64,000 nt of DNA, taken from Arenicola marina. Taxonomy: Eukaryota > Annelida > Polychaeta > Arenicolidae. The translations under genes were made by a program, and so were the position numbers. Every line of letters begins with the position of its first letter. Within the stretch, counting starts at the first letter, position 1. The stretch covers positions 75,150,119 to 75,214,118 of the forward strand of contig OZ025248.1 of the NCBI GenBank assembly GCA_964019135.1. Direction: 5' to 3'. Shown here piece by piece: positions 46,901 through 57,556 of this stretch. The notes beneath the pieces were generated by a model. That model ran no database searches. It was not told the DNA's origin and saw nothing but the letters and a program-made list of their open reading frames with translations.

Positions 46901-49900
46901 TGGTCGAATATCTCTTGTTTGTTTGTCAGCGCGCTTTAGGGCGCACAGTTACATGTAGGAATGTTATATTGCACCTTCAGATAGATATGAAGAATTGTGA
47001 GGCAAAGTTCATTAACGGTGTATGTAGGTCAAAGGTCAAGGTCACAGCGATTTTTTGAAAAAATTACGTAAAACGCTAATATTTCCGTTAATATTAGAGC
47101 TAGCGACGTCGGATCAGTTTCATAACGTGCTACTAGATACGGCGCAACTTTCGCACATTGTTCACTTTTTGATGCGTCATACTCATTTTCGAGGAAAACG
47201 ACGTTTTATGTTTTTTGAAAAACGCAAAATATGACCTTGAACGGCTTTTCTATAGTTTGACCCATTTCGGTTGAAGATATCGCTCTATGCCTCTAACACG
47301 TCATAGAAATATGGATGACAATGAGTTTTGTGAAATCGGAGATTTCGCGGATACGTGCTATGACGTCACGGTGACGTCACTTCCGGTACATTAAAAAAAA
47401 TCGCCAAAAATCGGAAAAAAATCACAAAAAAATGCGAGTGGACTCATCTTGCGTCAAATGTGGTCCTATGTTTGCTTGTAACATAAAAACGGTATGTTCC
47501 TATCTTACTTCCGATTCTAAAGCTGGCGCAAAATTCACTATGGGAATCTCCATGTTAAAAACCTCAATCCTTTATCATTACAGTCACATTTTGTCGCATA
47601 ATTCAGAAGTGCCTTTTTTAAACAGTACACAAAAAATTTATGTACTGTAAGACGGTACCCAGCAGAGGTTGTCCATTGCCTGTGTGATGCGACCCGGAAA
47701 TGACGTCACAGGAAATTGTCAAATATTTCCCCATTGTGAAAGATAGGGATTTTTGGCGATTGCAGGGGCTCCCACGGGCGTCCCATTGAAGCCATCGCTC
47801 TATGCTTTCAGTTGTAGATGGATACTAGTGGGATGAGCCATTAACTATAAACACGGCGATATAGCCCTGTAACTTTTCGGTATATAGTCGAACGCGTTTA
47901 ACATGGGACCCTATGGAGATAATCAAACTTCCTTCAATATGACGTACTTCCGTTTGAGCGATCTCACTTTGCTTTACCACAGTGCGAGATGTGGAAGAGT
48001 ACAAGAGACTCAGGGTAGGTTGACGGTAAACGCGTGTCTCAGTTTCGTTTCCATGGAAACCGAAGATTTTCCCAATGATAAAGTATACAACTTCCCTCTA
48101 ATTTAGAAAATTCGTCAAAAATCGGAAAAACTAGCTAGACCTTCGATCTTTCGGTATAATGGTAGGGAAGATATGTCTCCAGATTACTATTGGCAGTAAA
48201 GCATTATTATCTTTTACATCTTATCTGCATAGTCTTTTCTTCGTCTGCTCGTTTTTCACTTATCCGTAATGGTGAAGAATAACAATTTTCGGTAATTAAG
48301 TGAAGCTATATCTGAAGAACTAACAGACCTACCGCCGTTCTAATCAACGTTTTGGATTGAGGGCATAAATGTTTGTGTTTAGATATTTGGACGTTGCCGT
48401 GCGTCATGCCATGACGTCACCATGACGTCATGACGTCATAATTTTATAACCTCTATTACTGGAATATTATACCTCATAGCGACTACCGGTTGATTTGACG
48501 CTGTACCTTATATCAAGGGACAACTGCTGGCGTGCGCAACTTTGTTTGCGGTACCGAAATGGTAAATGGCGATAGAGTTGCTCTAGGACGCTTAGTTTGG
48601 CCGCTAGAGCGCTCGCAAGAGGTGCACCCCCTTTGCTGAAGCTCCCATTATGAGTCAACGGCGATATCGAGCGGCAATGCCTCTGCTTTGCGATGGCCGC
48701 CGTTTGCTTAATAGCGACGCTAGAGAGTCGGGACTGGTTTGAAAGGACGGGCAAACGGCGACTTTGGTGAGGAATCCGCATTCGCTTCTAGCCTAGCACG
48801 CTTAGTTTTGACGCTGGAGGGCTCCGTAATTTAGCAATGATGAGTCCGAGAACAGGCATTAGGGCGGGACGAAGCACACGTAGAAAGTCGGGCATTGGCC
48901 GACTTCACTCAAAATGGCGCCCTCTATCTGGGAAAACAGCCCGCGTTGAACAGCAGCCGTTAGATTGTGCTATTCCAGCATCCGCATCGTAGAGGTCCAA
49001 TTTGGGCCCAATTGCGCTTTCAGCGAGCCCAATACGGCTTTCAGTGGGCAGTGTGGGCTAGAACGCCTTCGGATATCGGCATTATTGAGCCCAAATTGGC
49101 CGCTGAAGGCCGTAATTATTCCAATTTGCCCGTTTATAGCGCTATTTAGCCCACGTTGTTCGTTCAAGGAGCTGTTTAACCCAATATGCCCACTGAAGGC
49201 ATCATGTAGCCAGCACGAGGCAGGAACAGCTTATAGTATATGTGTTTCTGCATGTCATCGCCTGTACCATAGTTTCGGCGCATAACTGGTGCCACAGACG
49301 TGTGCGTCAAAAATGAGGTCACTTCTGTCAGTAAGCCTCAGCCTCCGGCTGATTTCGGCTCTTGTTTGTAATATTGATTTGTGGGCTCTGTTAAGAAGAA
49401 AATTAAGATATGACGGACCAATGCAGTGGCTTTTGCCGTGACGTCCCGTTCATCTTTCTTTTCAGGATCATTCGCCTTTCGATGTTGTGGCATGGCACGG
49501 CAACTATGCGCCATATAAGTATGACCTGAGAAACTATATGGTCATTAACTCGGTGGCTTTCGATCATGCTGTAAGTTAATAGTCTATTAACCTTTTTTTA
49601 GAACTTTTATATGCTTTCCTCTGCTAATAAATCCTATACTAGTATTATTTTGTTACCATTGGACCCGGAAGATGTATATGCATCTGCGTGATATGTCGCA
49701 CATATTCATAGGGTAAGTATTGAAGAAATATCCGTTACGTGTATATGCAGTGTGCATTGTATCGATTCCTTCCAGAAATGTCCCCATCTACATACATATA
49801 TTGGTATATCTATGTTAATATATAGATATATATATATGGATAATATATAGCGTTCCTTGATTGGCAAACCTACATGCCCAGTTGCGCCGGTTTCACGGAT

Positions 49901-52900
49901 ATCACCATGAATTGTGTGTCATGTGGATATCAGGAAAGTGTATCACAATTTCTGTTTTATCCTTCATATACTTGAAGGATCCTTGCATCTTCACCGTGCT
50001 GACCTGCCAATCGATGAGGCCTGGGGTCGCCATTTCGGACTTTGTCATCTTTCCCCCGCGCTGGGGGGTCAGTGACCACACCTTTAGACCACCATATTAT
50101 CACAGTAAGTCACTGCAGAACAATATGCATGTATTTACATGTACACGTTTATCTATGCGGGTGTAAAATGATAAAAGTTACGGCCAATCCAATGCCACTT
50201 TCACGTAAAATGATAGAAATTAGAGCCAATCCAATGTCAGTTTCGTCATCATTTGACTCTTAAAACATGTATTGGCTTACACGGGAAACGAGAGCATTTG
50301 AAGATTGTGACACTGGTTATCTCTTCAAAATAATGCTGATAAGCATCTGCAACTGATAAGTGATAAGACTTTTAGTTGTAATCTCATGCCTATGAATGCA
50401 TTGTTTCCGTTTTATTAGTGTTTACACCGAATAACGTTTTTCAGTTGAAGCTCAAAATGTTTTTTAAACTATTTTTAACATTTAATATTATATAAATGCT
50501 GTGATTTTTTTTTGATTTTTTCTTAGGGAATTGCATGAGTGAATTCATGGGGCTCATCGTCGGCAAGTATGAGGCGAAGGTAACGATCTTGTGTTATGTA
50601 TGACCAGTTACTGGAATGGTATGCTTTGATTGGCTTTTCATGGGACACGGCCTCGCTCAGATAGATTTAACCCAGACCTCTTCTAGGAGAATATAAATAT
50701 ATGCGGAAAAAAAAATCTCCGGTGCAGGAGAATCCAACCCGGTCTGATTTTGAATCTGGTCTAAAACCCGGTGTGCAGGCGACAGCCAACAATGCTCCGG
50801 AGATGTACCTCGTGGATACCCTAGAGCCAGCGTTTTTTAGTTAACCGACCTCTAGGTTTTGATACTTGCACTTGTAGCGTCTCAGGGTGAAAAAAAATTA
50901 ATAACAGAAAACATGTACACTAACGATGACATTCTATCTGAGAACTATTCATCCCATGCAAGTTCTGCTGGACTTATTATTATTGTCACTGGGCTCACTG
51001 CCTAGTCGAACGTTCATCTTCTGTATGACAATTTGGTGACCTTTCTACTTTAAGGAGGAGGGTTTCCAGGCGGGCGGCGGCAGTCTGCACAGCATGATGA
51101 CGCCCCATGGACCCGACGTCGACTGCTTCGAGAAAGCGTCGACGGACGACCTGCAGCCTCAGAGGGTGGCCGAGGGGACCATGGTAAGTCAGCCTGAGGG
51201 TGGCCGAGGGGACCATGGTAAGTCAGCCTGAGGGTGGCCGAGAGGGCCATGGTAAGTCATCCTGAGGGTGGCCGAGGGGACCATGGTAAGTCATCCTGAG
51301 GGTGGCCAAGGGGACCATGGTAAGTCATCCTGAGGGTGGCCGAGGGGACCATGGTAAGTTATCCTGAGGGTGGCCGAGGGGACCATGGTAAGTCATCCTG
51401 AGGGTTGCCGAGGGGACCATGGTAAGTCAGCCTGAGGGTGGCCGAGAGGACCATGGTAAGTCATCCTGAGGGTGGCCGAGGGGACCATGGTAAGTCATCC
51501 TGAGGGTGGCCGAGAGGACCATGGTAAGTCATCCTGAGGGTTGCCGAGGGGACCATGGTAAGTCATCCTGAGGGTGGCCGAGAGGGGACCATGGTAAGTC
51601 ATCCTGAGGGTGGCCGAGGGGACCATGGTAAGTTATCCTGAGGGTGGCCGAGGGGACCATGGTAAGTTATCCTGAGGGTGGCCGAGGGGACCATGGTAAG
51701 TCATCCTGAGGGTTGCCGAGGGGACCATGGTAAGTCAGCCTGAGGGTGGCCGAGAGGACCATGGTAAGTCATCCTGAGGGTGGCCGAGGGGACCATGGTA
51801 AGTCATCCTGAGGGTGGCCGAGGGGACCATGGTAAGTCATCCTGAGGGTTGCCGAGGGGACCATGGTAAGTCATCCTGAGGGTGGCCGAGGGGACCATGG
51901 TAAGTCATCCTGAGGGTGGCCGAGGGGACCATGGTAAGTCATCCTGAGGGTGGCCGAGGGGACCATGGTAAGTCATCCTGAGGGTGGCCGAGGGGACCAT
52001 GGTAAGTCATCCTGAGGGTGGCCGAGGGGACCATGGTAAGTCATCCTGAGGGTTGCCGAGGGGACCATGGTAAGTCATCCTGAGGGTGGCCGAGGGGACC
52101 ATGGTAAGTCATCCTGAGGGTGGCCGAGGAGACCATGGTAAGTCATCCTGAGGGTGGCCGAGGGGACCATGGTAAGTCAACCTGAGGGTGGCCGAGGGGA
52201 CCATGGTAAGTCATCCTGAGGGTTGCCGAGGGGACCATGGTAAGTCATCCTGAGGGTGGCCGAGAGGGGACCATGGTAAGTCATCCTGAGGGTTGCCAAG
52301 GGAACCATGGTAAGTCATACTGAGGGTGGCCGAGGGGACCATGGTAAGTCATCCTGAGGGTAGCCGAGAGGGGACCATGGTAAGTCATCCTGAGGGTGGC
52401 CGAGGGAACCATGGTAAGTCATACTGAGGGTGGCCGAGGGGACCTTGGTAAGTCATCCTGAGGGTGGCCGAGGGGACCATGGTAAGTCATCCTGAGGGTG
52501 GCCGAGGGGACCATGGTAAGTCATCCTGAGGGTGGCCGAGAGGACCATGGTAAGTCATCCTGAGGGTGGCCGAGAGGACCATGGTAAGTCATCCTGAGGG
52601 TGGCCGAGAGGGGACCATGGTAAGTCATCCTGAGGGTGGCCGAGGGGACCATGGTAAGTCATCCTGAGGGTGGCCGAGGGGACCATGGTAAGTCATCCTG
52701 AGGGTGGCCGAGGGGACCATGGTAAGTCATCCTGAGGGTGGCCGAGAGGACCATGGTAAGTCATCCTGAGGGTGGCCGAGAGGACCATGGTAAGTCATCC
52801 TGAGGGTGGCCGAGAGGGGACCATGGTAAGTCATCCTGAGGGTGGCCGAGGGGACCATGGTAAGTCATCCTGAGGGTGGCCGAGGGGACCATGGTAAGTC

Positions 52901-54645
52901 ATCCTGAGGGTGGCCGAGAGGACCATGGTAAGTCATCCTGAGGGTGGCCGAGAGGACCATGGTAAGTCATCCTGAGGGTGGCCGAGAGGGGACCATGGTA
53001 AGTCATCCTGAGGGTGGCCGAGGGGACCATGGTAAGTCATCCTGAGGGTGGCCGAGGGGACCATGGTAAGTCATCCTGAGGGTGGCCGAGGGGACCATGG
53101 TAAGTCATCCTGAGGGTGGCCGAGAGGACCATGGTAAGTCATCCTGAGGGTGGCCGAGAGGACCATGGTAAGTCATCCTGAGGGTGGCCGAGAGGGGACC
53201 ATGGTAAGTCATCCTGAGGGTGGCCGAGGGGACCATGGTAAGTCATCCTGAGGGTGGCCGAGGGGACCATGGTAAGTCATCCTGAGGGTGGCCGAGGGGA
53301 CCATGGTAAGTCAGCCTGAGGGTGGCCGAGAGGGGACCATGGTAAGGAGGGTACCGATAAGGCCATCCACACTCTATATTACCAGTTATTCTGCCACCCT
53401 GAAGATTTCAGTGGTTGCAGAGACAGAGGCGGATGTAAGGGGTGGTGGGGGGGGGGGGTTTCACCCCTCCTTGGAAACTTGAGCATAGGCATAAGTCAGG
53501 TTATCGGAGCAACCCTCTTCACCCCCGCCCCCACCCCCGCGGTCGCAAGTTCTCGTTTTGCAAAGCCCTGCAGAGATAATGCCAAGCATCCTAAAGATAA
53601 TGTCAATCACACTAAAATAAAACAATGCTTCGCTCTGACACGGAAGAACGACATTGAGAGTGATGCAAATCTTGATTTAACAGTCCGGAACCGCCACGTT
53701 GCTTACCAGGTCAACTCGATTTCGGATCCCTTTGGTGACCTTGCCTGACCCAAATTACAGTCGATTGCTTTCCCAGTGGGGTTTCACTTTTGAGTGGCCA
53801 GAAATTTAGCAGTCTACTGCCGATAGACATCGATATGGAGTTTTGATTTGTCATGGTGTTGATCGCACTATTTATATTTCACTTGGCTTTCAGGCCTTCA
53901 TGTTCGAGTCGTCGCTGAGCATGGCTGTCACCCCGTGGGGACTGAAACACTGTGACAAGCTGGATGCCACCTATTACAAGTGCTGGCAGGGACTGAAGAA
54001 ACACTTCAACCCCGACTGGAAGCCTGCGTACGTGTTTCTTTCCCCAGGATGGATATCAGGATCTAGCCGAACATAATACCGTCAAACCCCAATGAAATCA
54101 ACACTTCGTGGTGCTTCTCTCTAGTGGATGTTGTAGGAGCACGCTATGATATCAAAGCATTGGACAATATTTAATAGTGTTACTAATTCGAAAAACTATC
54201 TTATGCAAGTATAATTGTAGTGTTTACCAACTTTGCATTTTTGTTACACTAAATCGCCACTATATTATGCTTATGATTTAGGATAGTGCCGGTCTGTGGC
54301 TTAAATTAACTGATCTCCATGGCAGCAGATAGGTGGAGATCGACTGACTGTCGTTGGCACCCTATCCTCGCCTTGATTATGTCCCCTATCATCGCCTCAT
54401 TATACATAGGGTTCTAGACCCATGGCCAAAGACATCACCCCTTAAGTCGCCCGTGCACCTCCGCCCTCATGTTCAATACTAGCGTCTGTGGCATAATGCA
54501 TTTTTTATATATTCACATAAGTTCTTGCCTATTGTCTATGACGTGTGTCCTATACATACGCCTTTGCGTGCTCCTGTTCCACAGCTCTGCCAACGGCCCG
54601 GCCCAGGCAGATGAAGCCCCGAAGAAGAGGAAGCGCTCCAAGTAA
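34966..54645 (+). CDS. HGD: Homogentisate 1,2-dioxygenase (first short exon not found)
   Basis: A cytosolic non-haem iron enzyme that opens homogentisate to maleylacetoacetate in tyrosine and phenylalanine breakdown. Fourteen exons: 34,966-35,037; 35,192-35,280; 37,954-38,122; 38,781-38,872; 39,198-39,232; 39,637-39,716; 39,903-40,002; 40,234-40,355; 49,466-49,570; 49,978-50,104; 50,527-50,579; 51,055-51,183; 53,894-54,027; 54,585-54,645. They total 1,368 nt (455 codons plus TAA), all in phase. Active-site residues known from human HGD are present: the catalytic His in AFDHADP, iron ligands in YYHRNCMSEF (His and Glu) and the third in [10 protein letters not shown]. The human start MAELK precedes YISGF, so only a tiny ATG exon is missing upstream. 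The C terminus has an extra exon ending PKKRKRSK. Confidence 0.97.
35417..37730 (+). mobile_element. 2.3-kb element (copy A) in HGD intron 3
   Basis: Starts with the hairpin ACTGACAGAAGTCTAAAGAC then TTCTGTCAGT and ends with ACTTCTGTCAGTAAGCC then TCAGCCTCCGGCTGA, itself a hairpin. The outer ACTGACAGAAGT is inverted at the far end. About 2.2 kb of it is homologous to 46,920-49,366. No transposase is readable; one frame of about 70 codons is shared by both copies. I cannot assign a superfamily. Confidence 0.75.
40790..41120 (+). repeat. Internal ~310-bp duplicated block, copy 1
   Basis: Contains CTATCGTTCACCAATATTG, CCAATGTCAAAGGACAAGG, TTAAAGGAAAAACGTAAAAG, AAATGTTCCACTGAT and TTATGTTCAAACTAGATG. 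A diverged copy (~80% by eye) is at 41,706-42,025, and its last part recurs at 43,002-43,045. Confidence 0.75.
41706..42025 (+). repeat. Internal duplicated block, copy 2
   Basis: Shares the ordered landmarks of the 40,790 block (CTATCGTTCACAAACTTTTA, TTAAAGGAAAAACGTAAAAG, AAATGTTCCACTGATCTGG, ATGTTCAAACTAGATGG). Both are part of the composite insertion in HGD intron 9. Confidence 0.75.
42304..42483. repeat. 89-bp tandem pair
   Basis: Two copies of a unit holding ATAGACAAGAGGGGGGAGGG, GCGTGGAGCTGACCGAGGG and GACATATTGTTGTGTGGTTA, identical as far as can be seen. Confidence 0.92.
42569..42746. repeat. 88-bp tandem pair with inner GATCTGCCGAT repeats
   Basis: Two copies of a unit starting CCATTGATAACGAATAATTG and containing several ~12-bp repeats of CTGCAATCTGCCGAT. 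Confidence 0.92.
43215..44885. repeat. C-rich ~38-bp minisatellite
   Basis: About 40 irregular units of the pattern GACAATACTCCCTCGGTCAG then CCCCATGCCCCCTCCCC, with unit lengths varying mainly in the poly-C part. It explains the long proline-rich frames on the plus strand and glycine-rich frames on the minus strand; none is a gene. The motif CTGACCGAGGGAGTATTG on the opposite strand also occurs in the 89-bp pair at 42,304, so the array may have grown from it. Confidence 0.95.
44886..45265. repeat. Degenerate GCCTGGGCTAGCGG repeat
   Basis: Roughly 14-bp units (GGCCTGGGCTAGCG, GCATACTGGGCTAA and similar) with heavy variation, starting directly where the C-rich array ends. Confidence 0.85.
45290..46900. 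other. HGD intron 9, old degenerate repeats
   Basis: At 45,290-45,740 about three diverged ~150-bp units share AAAATGGCGGACAAGACCACG-like and AATACTCAATA(C/T)(T/C)TTGAAAA motifs. Beyond 45,740 nothing clear is seen except GCCCAAATTGCGCTT-type sequence at 46,790 that resembles the repeat at 48,985. Confidence 0.5.
48985..49210. repeat. Degenerate ~36-bp repeat inside copy B
   Basis: About six diverged units around AGCCCAAATTGGCCGCTGAA and TTTAGCCCA. The ~36-bp period makes one frame read repeated P-N/I-C-P-L/F-K/I-A residues. Not a gene. Confidence 0.6.
51184..53345 (+). repeat. ~63 tandem copies of an HGD exon end plus its 5' splice site
   Basis: HGD exon 13 ends GAGGGTGGCCGAGGGGACC ATG and is followed by GTAAGT. 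Starting at that donor, a 34-bp unit, GTAAGTCATCCTGAGGGTGG then CCGAGGGGACCATG, repeats for 2,162 bp. Each unit is therefore nine intron bases plus 25 bases of exon end, and each recreates ATG/GTAAGT. The first units keep CAGCCTGAGG, closest to the exon (CAGCCTCAGAGG); later ones read CATCCTGAGG. A 36-bp variant (GAGAGGGGACC) recurs in a multi-unit pattern from about 52,540 on, showing higher-order copying. The array ends ATG/GTAAGGAGGG, probably the original intron start. Confidence 0.97.
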
Positions 54646-54650
54646 ACAAA

Positions 54651-55148
54651 GTAAGCTTACCGAGTTTATGACGAAAATATTGCAGTGATTCCTTATGCTA
54701 CAGTAAATGACTTGTGCGACGATTGTCAGTGCCAGTTGTCACTAACGGACGATTGTCAGTGCCAGTTGTCACTAACGGACGATTGTCAGTGCCAGTTGTC
54801 ACTAACGGACGATTGTCAGTGCCAGTTGGCACTAACGGACGATTGTCAGTGCCAGTTGTCACTAACGGACGATTGTCAGTGCCAGTTGTCACTAACGGAC
54901 GATTGTTCGTACCAGTTGTCACTAACGCAGGTTACTGCATACGTCACTCTTAATTCACTTTTGGATACTTTTGAGGGATCTTTTTTTTAACGTATTAATG
55001 TTACTAGCATTGAATATCATTCATTGTGATTTATCTGTAGAAGATGACTTTGTCGCATTTTACCCCATGCATTGATTTAAAAATTATTAGTGACCCTTGT
55101 TTGGAGGAAAGATCAACTAATATTCGTTCTATCTTTTACGTGTTTCAG
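54651..55148 (+). other. Possible intron in the HGD 3' UTR
   Basis: Five bases after the HGD stop a strong donor (GTAAGC) occurs, and a good acceptor (TTTTACGTGTTTCAG) ends at 55,148. If used, the stop lies almost at the junction. Transcript data would decide. The interval contains the 30-bp array at 54,714. Confidence 0.45.
54714..54922. repeat. 30-bp minisatellite, 7 copies
   Basis: Unit GACGATTGTCAGTGCCAGTT then GTCACTAACG, seven copies, the last diverged. At 30 bp it keeps reading frames open on both strands, giving a false 101-residue frame (DDCQCQLSLT repeat). Confidence 0.95.
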
Positions 55149-56320
55149 TGAACCGAGACTTGTTGGCAGCTATCTATCCACTAGACTAAACGCCTAAGAG
55201 GCAGAACGGTGTTGCACCAAGGCTGAAATTACAAACTGCATTAATGGAACACGTTAATACCAGGACAAACTTAACTTTGACAATTAATTTCAACTTTTAA
55301 CTTTGGCCATAATTGCGCATGAGCCACCTTGTTTCTTAGCTTCTTCAGTTTGAAATATTAATACGAGTTTGCGAACAAGCATTTTTGCATCAAGTGCAGC
55401 GGTATTATTTTCAACCATATTTTCCAAAGCCGCAAATGACGCCTTTTTTATGTTTTCGTTGTGTAAGTTCATTATACAGGCCTACGCTAGCAATGTGAAC
55501 AACAAAATAATGAGGCTTCCAATAGCCGTCTGATAGATTGGGTGGTACATCCAGCAGGTTTATTTTGTTATAACTAGATGTGAATCTTTAAAGATCTGTT
55601 CAAGTGATTGTTGAAATGCAAACTTCCGTGATATTGGTGGATTGTGGACCGCTAGCATTATGGAATGTTTATGCGTTCGTCTTTTGATGAACTCGTCAGA
55701 TGCACTTATACGTATAACTTCGCATTTATTGATGCTTTATGATGAATACATTGCTTGATTTTGGGGCAGCTATGGAAGACTGACGAAGTATCGTGTGGGA
55801 TCTCTTTCTTGGAGATTCTAGCGCCGAAGAAACCATGTGAAGAATCCAGTTGAATTCGTTGGCAGCTATACCTGTATTCACTTTACTGACGATGCATACT
55901 TGTTGAATTTAAGCTAAGATGTTGGAATGTTAATTTTATGATTATATCGATATTCTACTGTGTACACTATGTCAAAGAAAAAAATGTATCTTGAATGACT
56001 ACGAATGGTAACGGTGACGGTTTGTAACAAGTGGGACCATATTTATTCTCGTTGGTATTTTATCGTTTATCCCATTGCATGTTTATGGAACAATGCACTT
56101 CCGCTTTCAGCCAATATTTACGTAACCGACGATAACGGTTGTGTGGTGCTTGGTGTGTTATCTGTTAACTCATACATACACATATATTTGGGGGAATAGT
56201 TACTTTATCAGATCATCTGCTATTGTACCGTGGGATGCAAATTAAGGGAACATGATTTTGTGTATCGCAATTTATGTTTATCTTGTGCAAATACGAATCA
56301 ATAAATTGTTGCAGCTTCCA
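55149..56320 (+). other. HGD 3' UTR region with a possible poly(A) signal
   Basis: No coding frame is supported. An AATAAA at 56,300-56,305 could end the HGD transcript, but nothing fixes the true cleavage site. The region is AT-rich and unique in this window. Confidence 0.4.
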
Positions 56321-56629
56321 TTGCCTATTTTCTTTTCAAACAACCCGGGTGAATGTTTTAGGGAGAGTAGCCCAGAGGGTCAGATTTCTGAAACCACGGA
56401 TTTCTCGGAGTCTTCCGTATGTGATGTTATGCTGTCAAAATTGTTCAAACAAAAAATACACATTATCGACAAATGTCATTGTTTGACATTGAAGAAAGGT
56501 CACCAGATACAACCGTGGAGGCGGCTTTCTCAAAGACAACTCAGGCCTACAAACATAACACTCGAACAACGCTTTTTTTGGTGGAGGTTTGGACTCCTGA
56601 ATATCGAAAAACGACCTGGGTTACACGTA

Positions 56630-57556
56630 TTAAAATGTGATTAGTGTGAGATCATGGCCTTTCAAATGGAGCTTGTAATCGTCGAATGTAAATTCCCGGG
56701 ACATTTTGATGAATTCGGTTACGGCTTTTGGCAGCGGCAGTAATTCCGCCTTAGCTACACAGCTGGGACGAAGTAGGTAGCGAATCTTTCGTCTGCACGT
56801 TTCCATCAAAGTCCTTGGTTGCGAAGCATCCATCAGCATCATCTCCTCGATGCCGGGGTCCGTCTCAAACACATTCTTGACAAACGTCCGGTCATTCAAA
56901 CGACGCATGTCCACTTTGCACCCTGCGACGAGGAGATTCCTGATGGACTCCCGGTTGCTGGACATGATGGCGAGTTCCAGAGGGCTGTATCCATACATCA
57001 TGGATGTATCGCGCAGATCCGGGTCCGCCCCGTGCTGTAGCAGGACGCACTGCACTTCCAGATTCTCCAGCCGCGTGGCGATGTGGAGCGGGGTCAAACA
57101 GCCCTTGTTGAAGACGTTGAGCTTGCATCCGGCGGCGACGAGGGCGGGCACGACGATGGCGCTGTTCCTCCAAGCCGCGATGGCCAACAAACCGTCCCCG
57201 CTGCAGTCTGTCATGGACACATCCGTCGAGGCTCCAAGCAGCAGCTTGCACATGGCGAGGTCATCATTCTGAACGGCGTGCATCAGCGCGTGCGTCTGGC
57301 AGTGTATACCCCCGCCCAGGTTATACCGGATCATCACCCCGACGATGTCATGGTGACCCAGCAAGGCCGCTTCGGCTAGCACCGAGCTGAAGTACGAACA
57401 GTAGTCTGCCGGCAGTGTGGCCGCGCATTCCTTCAATAAGCGCTCCAGCCGTCTGGCGTTATTCTGCAGTAAACACTGCTGGATGATTCCAAGCCTGGTC
57501 TCCAAGTTTCCATGCTTCACTTTAATGCGATCAAGTACGTCACGTACTTTTTGCAT
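56630..57556 (-). CDS. Ankyrin-repeat and SOCS-box protein (ASB-like)
   Basis: Read from one exon, 308 residues. Ankyrin repeats occupy about residues 55-240: clear repeats include CLTPLHIATRLENLEVQCVL then LQHGADPDLRD, and GYSPLELAIMSSNRESIRNL. Near the C terminus lies a SOCS box: TLMETCRRKI fits the elongin-binding LxxxCxxx[ILV] pattern and LPLP fits the cullin-5 LPxP motif. Such proteins are substrate receptors of cullin-5 ubiquitin ligases; the target is unknown. The frame stays open upstream of the chosen ATG, and an acceptor-like TTTCAG near 57,635 means the true start may be in an upstream exon. The assignment to a particular ASB number is not possible. It is convergent with HGD. Confidence 0.88.
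   Translation of the reverse strand: MQKVRDVLDRIKVKHGNLETRLGIIQQCLLQNNARRLERLLKECAATLPADYCSYFSSVLAEAALLGHHDIVGVMIRYNLGGGIHCQTHALMHAVQNDDLAMCKLLLGASTDVSMTDCSGDGLLAIAAWRNSAIVVPALVAAGCKLNVFNKGCLTPLHIATRLENLEVQCVLLQHGADPDLRDTSMMYGYSPLELAIMSSNRESIRNLLVAGCKVDMRRLNDRTFVKNVFETDPGIEEMMLMDASQPRTLMETCRRKIRYLLRPSCVAKAELLPLPKAVTEFIKMSREFTFDDYKLHLKGHDLTLITF

Larger units (their letters stand above)
40580..49366 (+). mobile_element. 8.8-kb composite insertion (copy B) filling HGD intron 9
   Basis: Begins with the same ACTGACAGAAGTCTAAAG hairpin as copy A (first 57 bases identical), followed at once by a second, diverged hairpin at 40,638, and ends with the same ACTTCTGTCAGTAAGCCTC terminus. The last 2.4 kb match copy A. 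Between them lie a duplicated ~310-bp block (40,790 and 41,706), 88-89-bp tandem pairs, C-rich arrays (43,215-45,265) and degenerate repeats. It is best read as one or two copies of the element enlarged by later insertions and array growth. No intact coding frame is present. Confidence 0.65.

Noticed and set aside
54685-54990. 101-codon cysteine-containing repeat protein frame
   Set aside because: It is the 30-bp array just after the HGD stop; open on both strands.
56819-57379. Plus-strand and alternative minus-strand frames of 98-140 codons
   Set aside because: They overlap the ASB-like coding sequence and are its GC-rich shadows.
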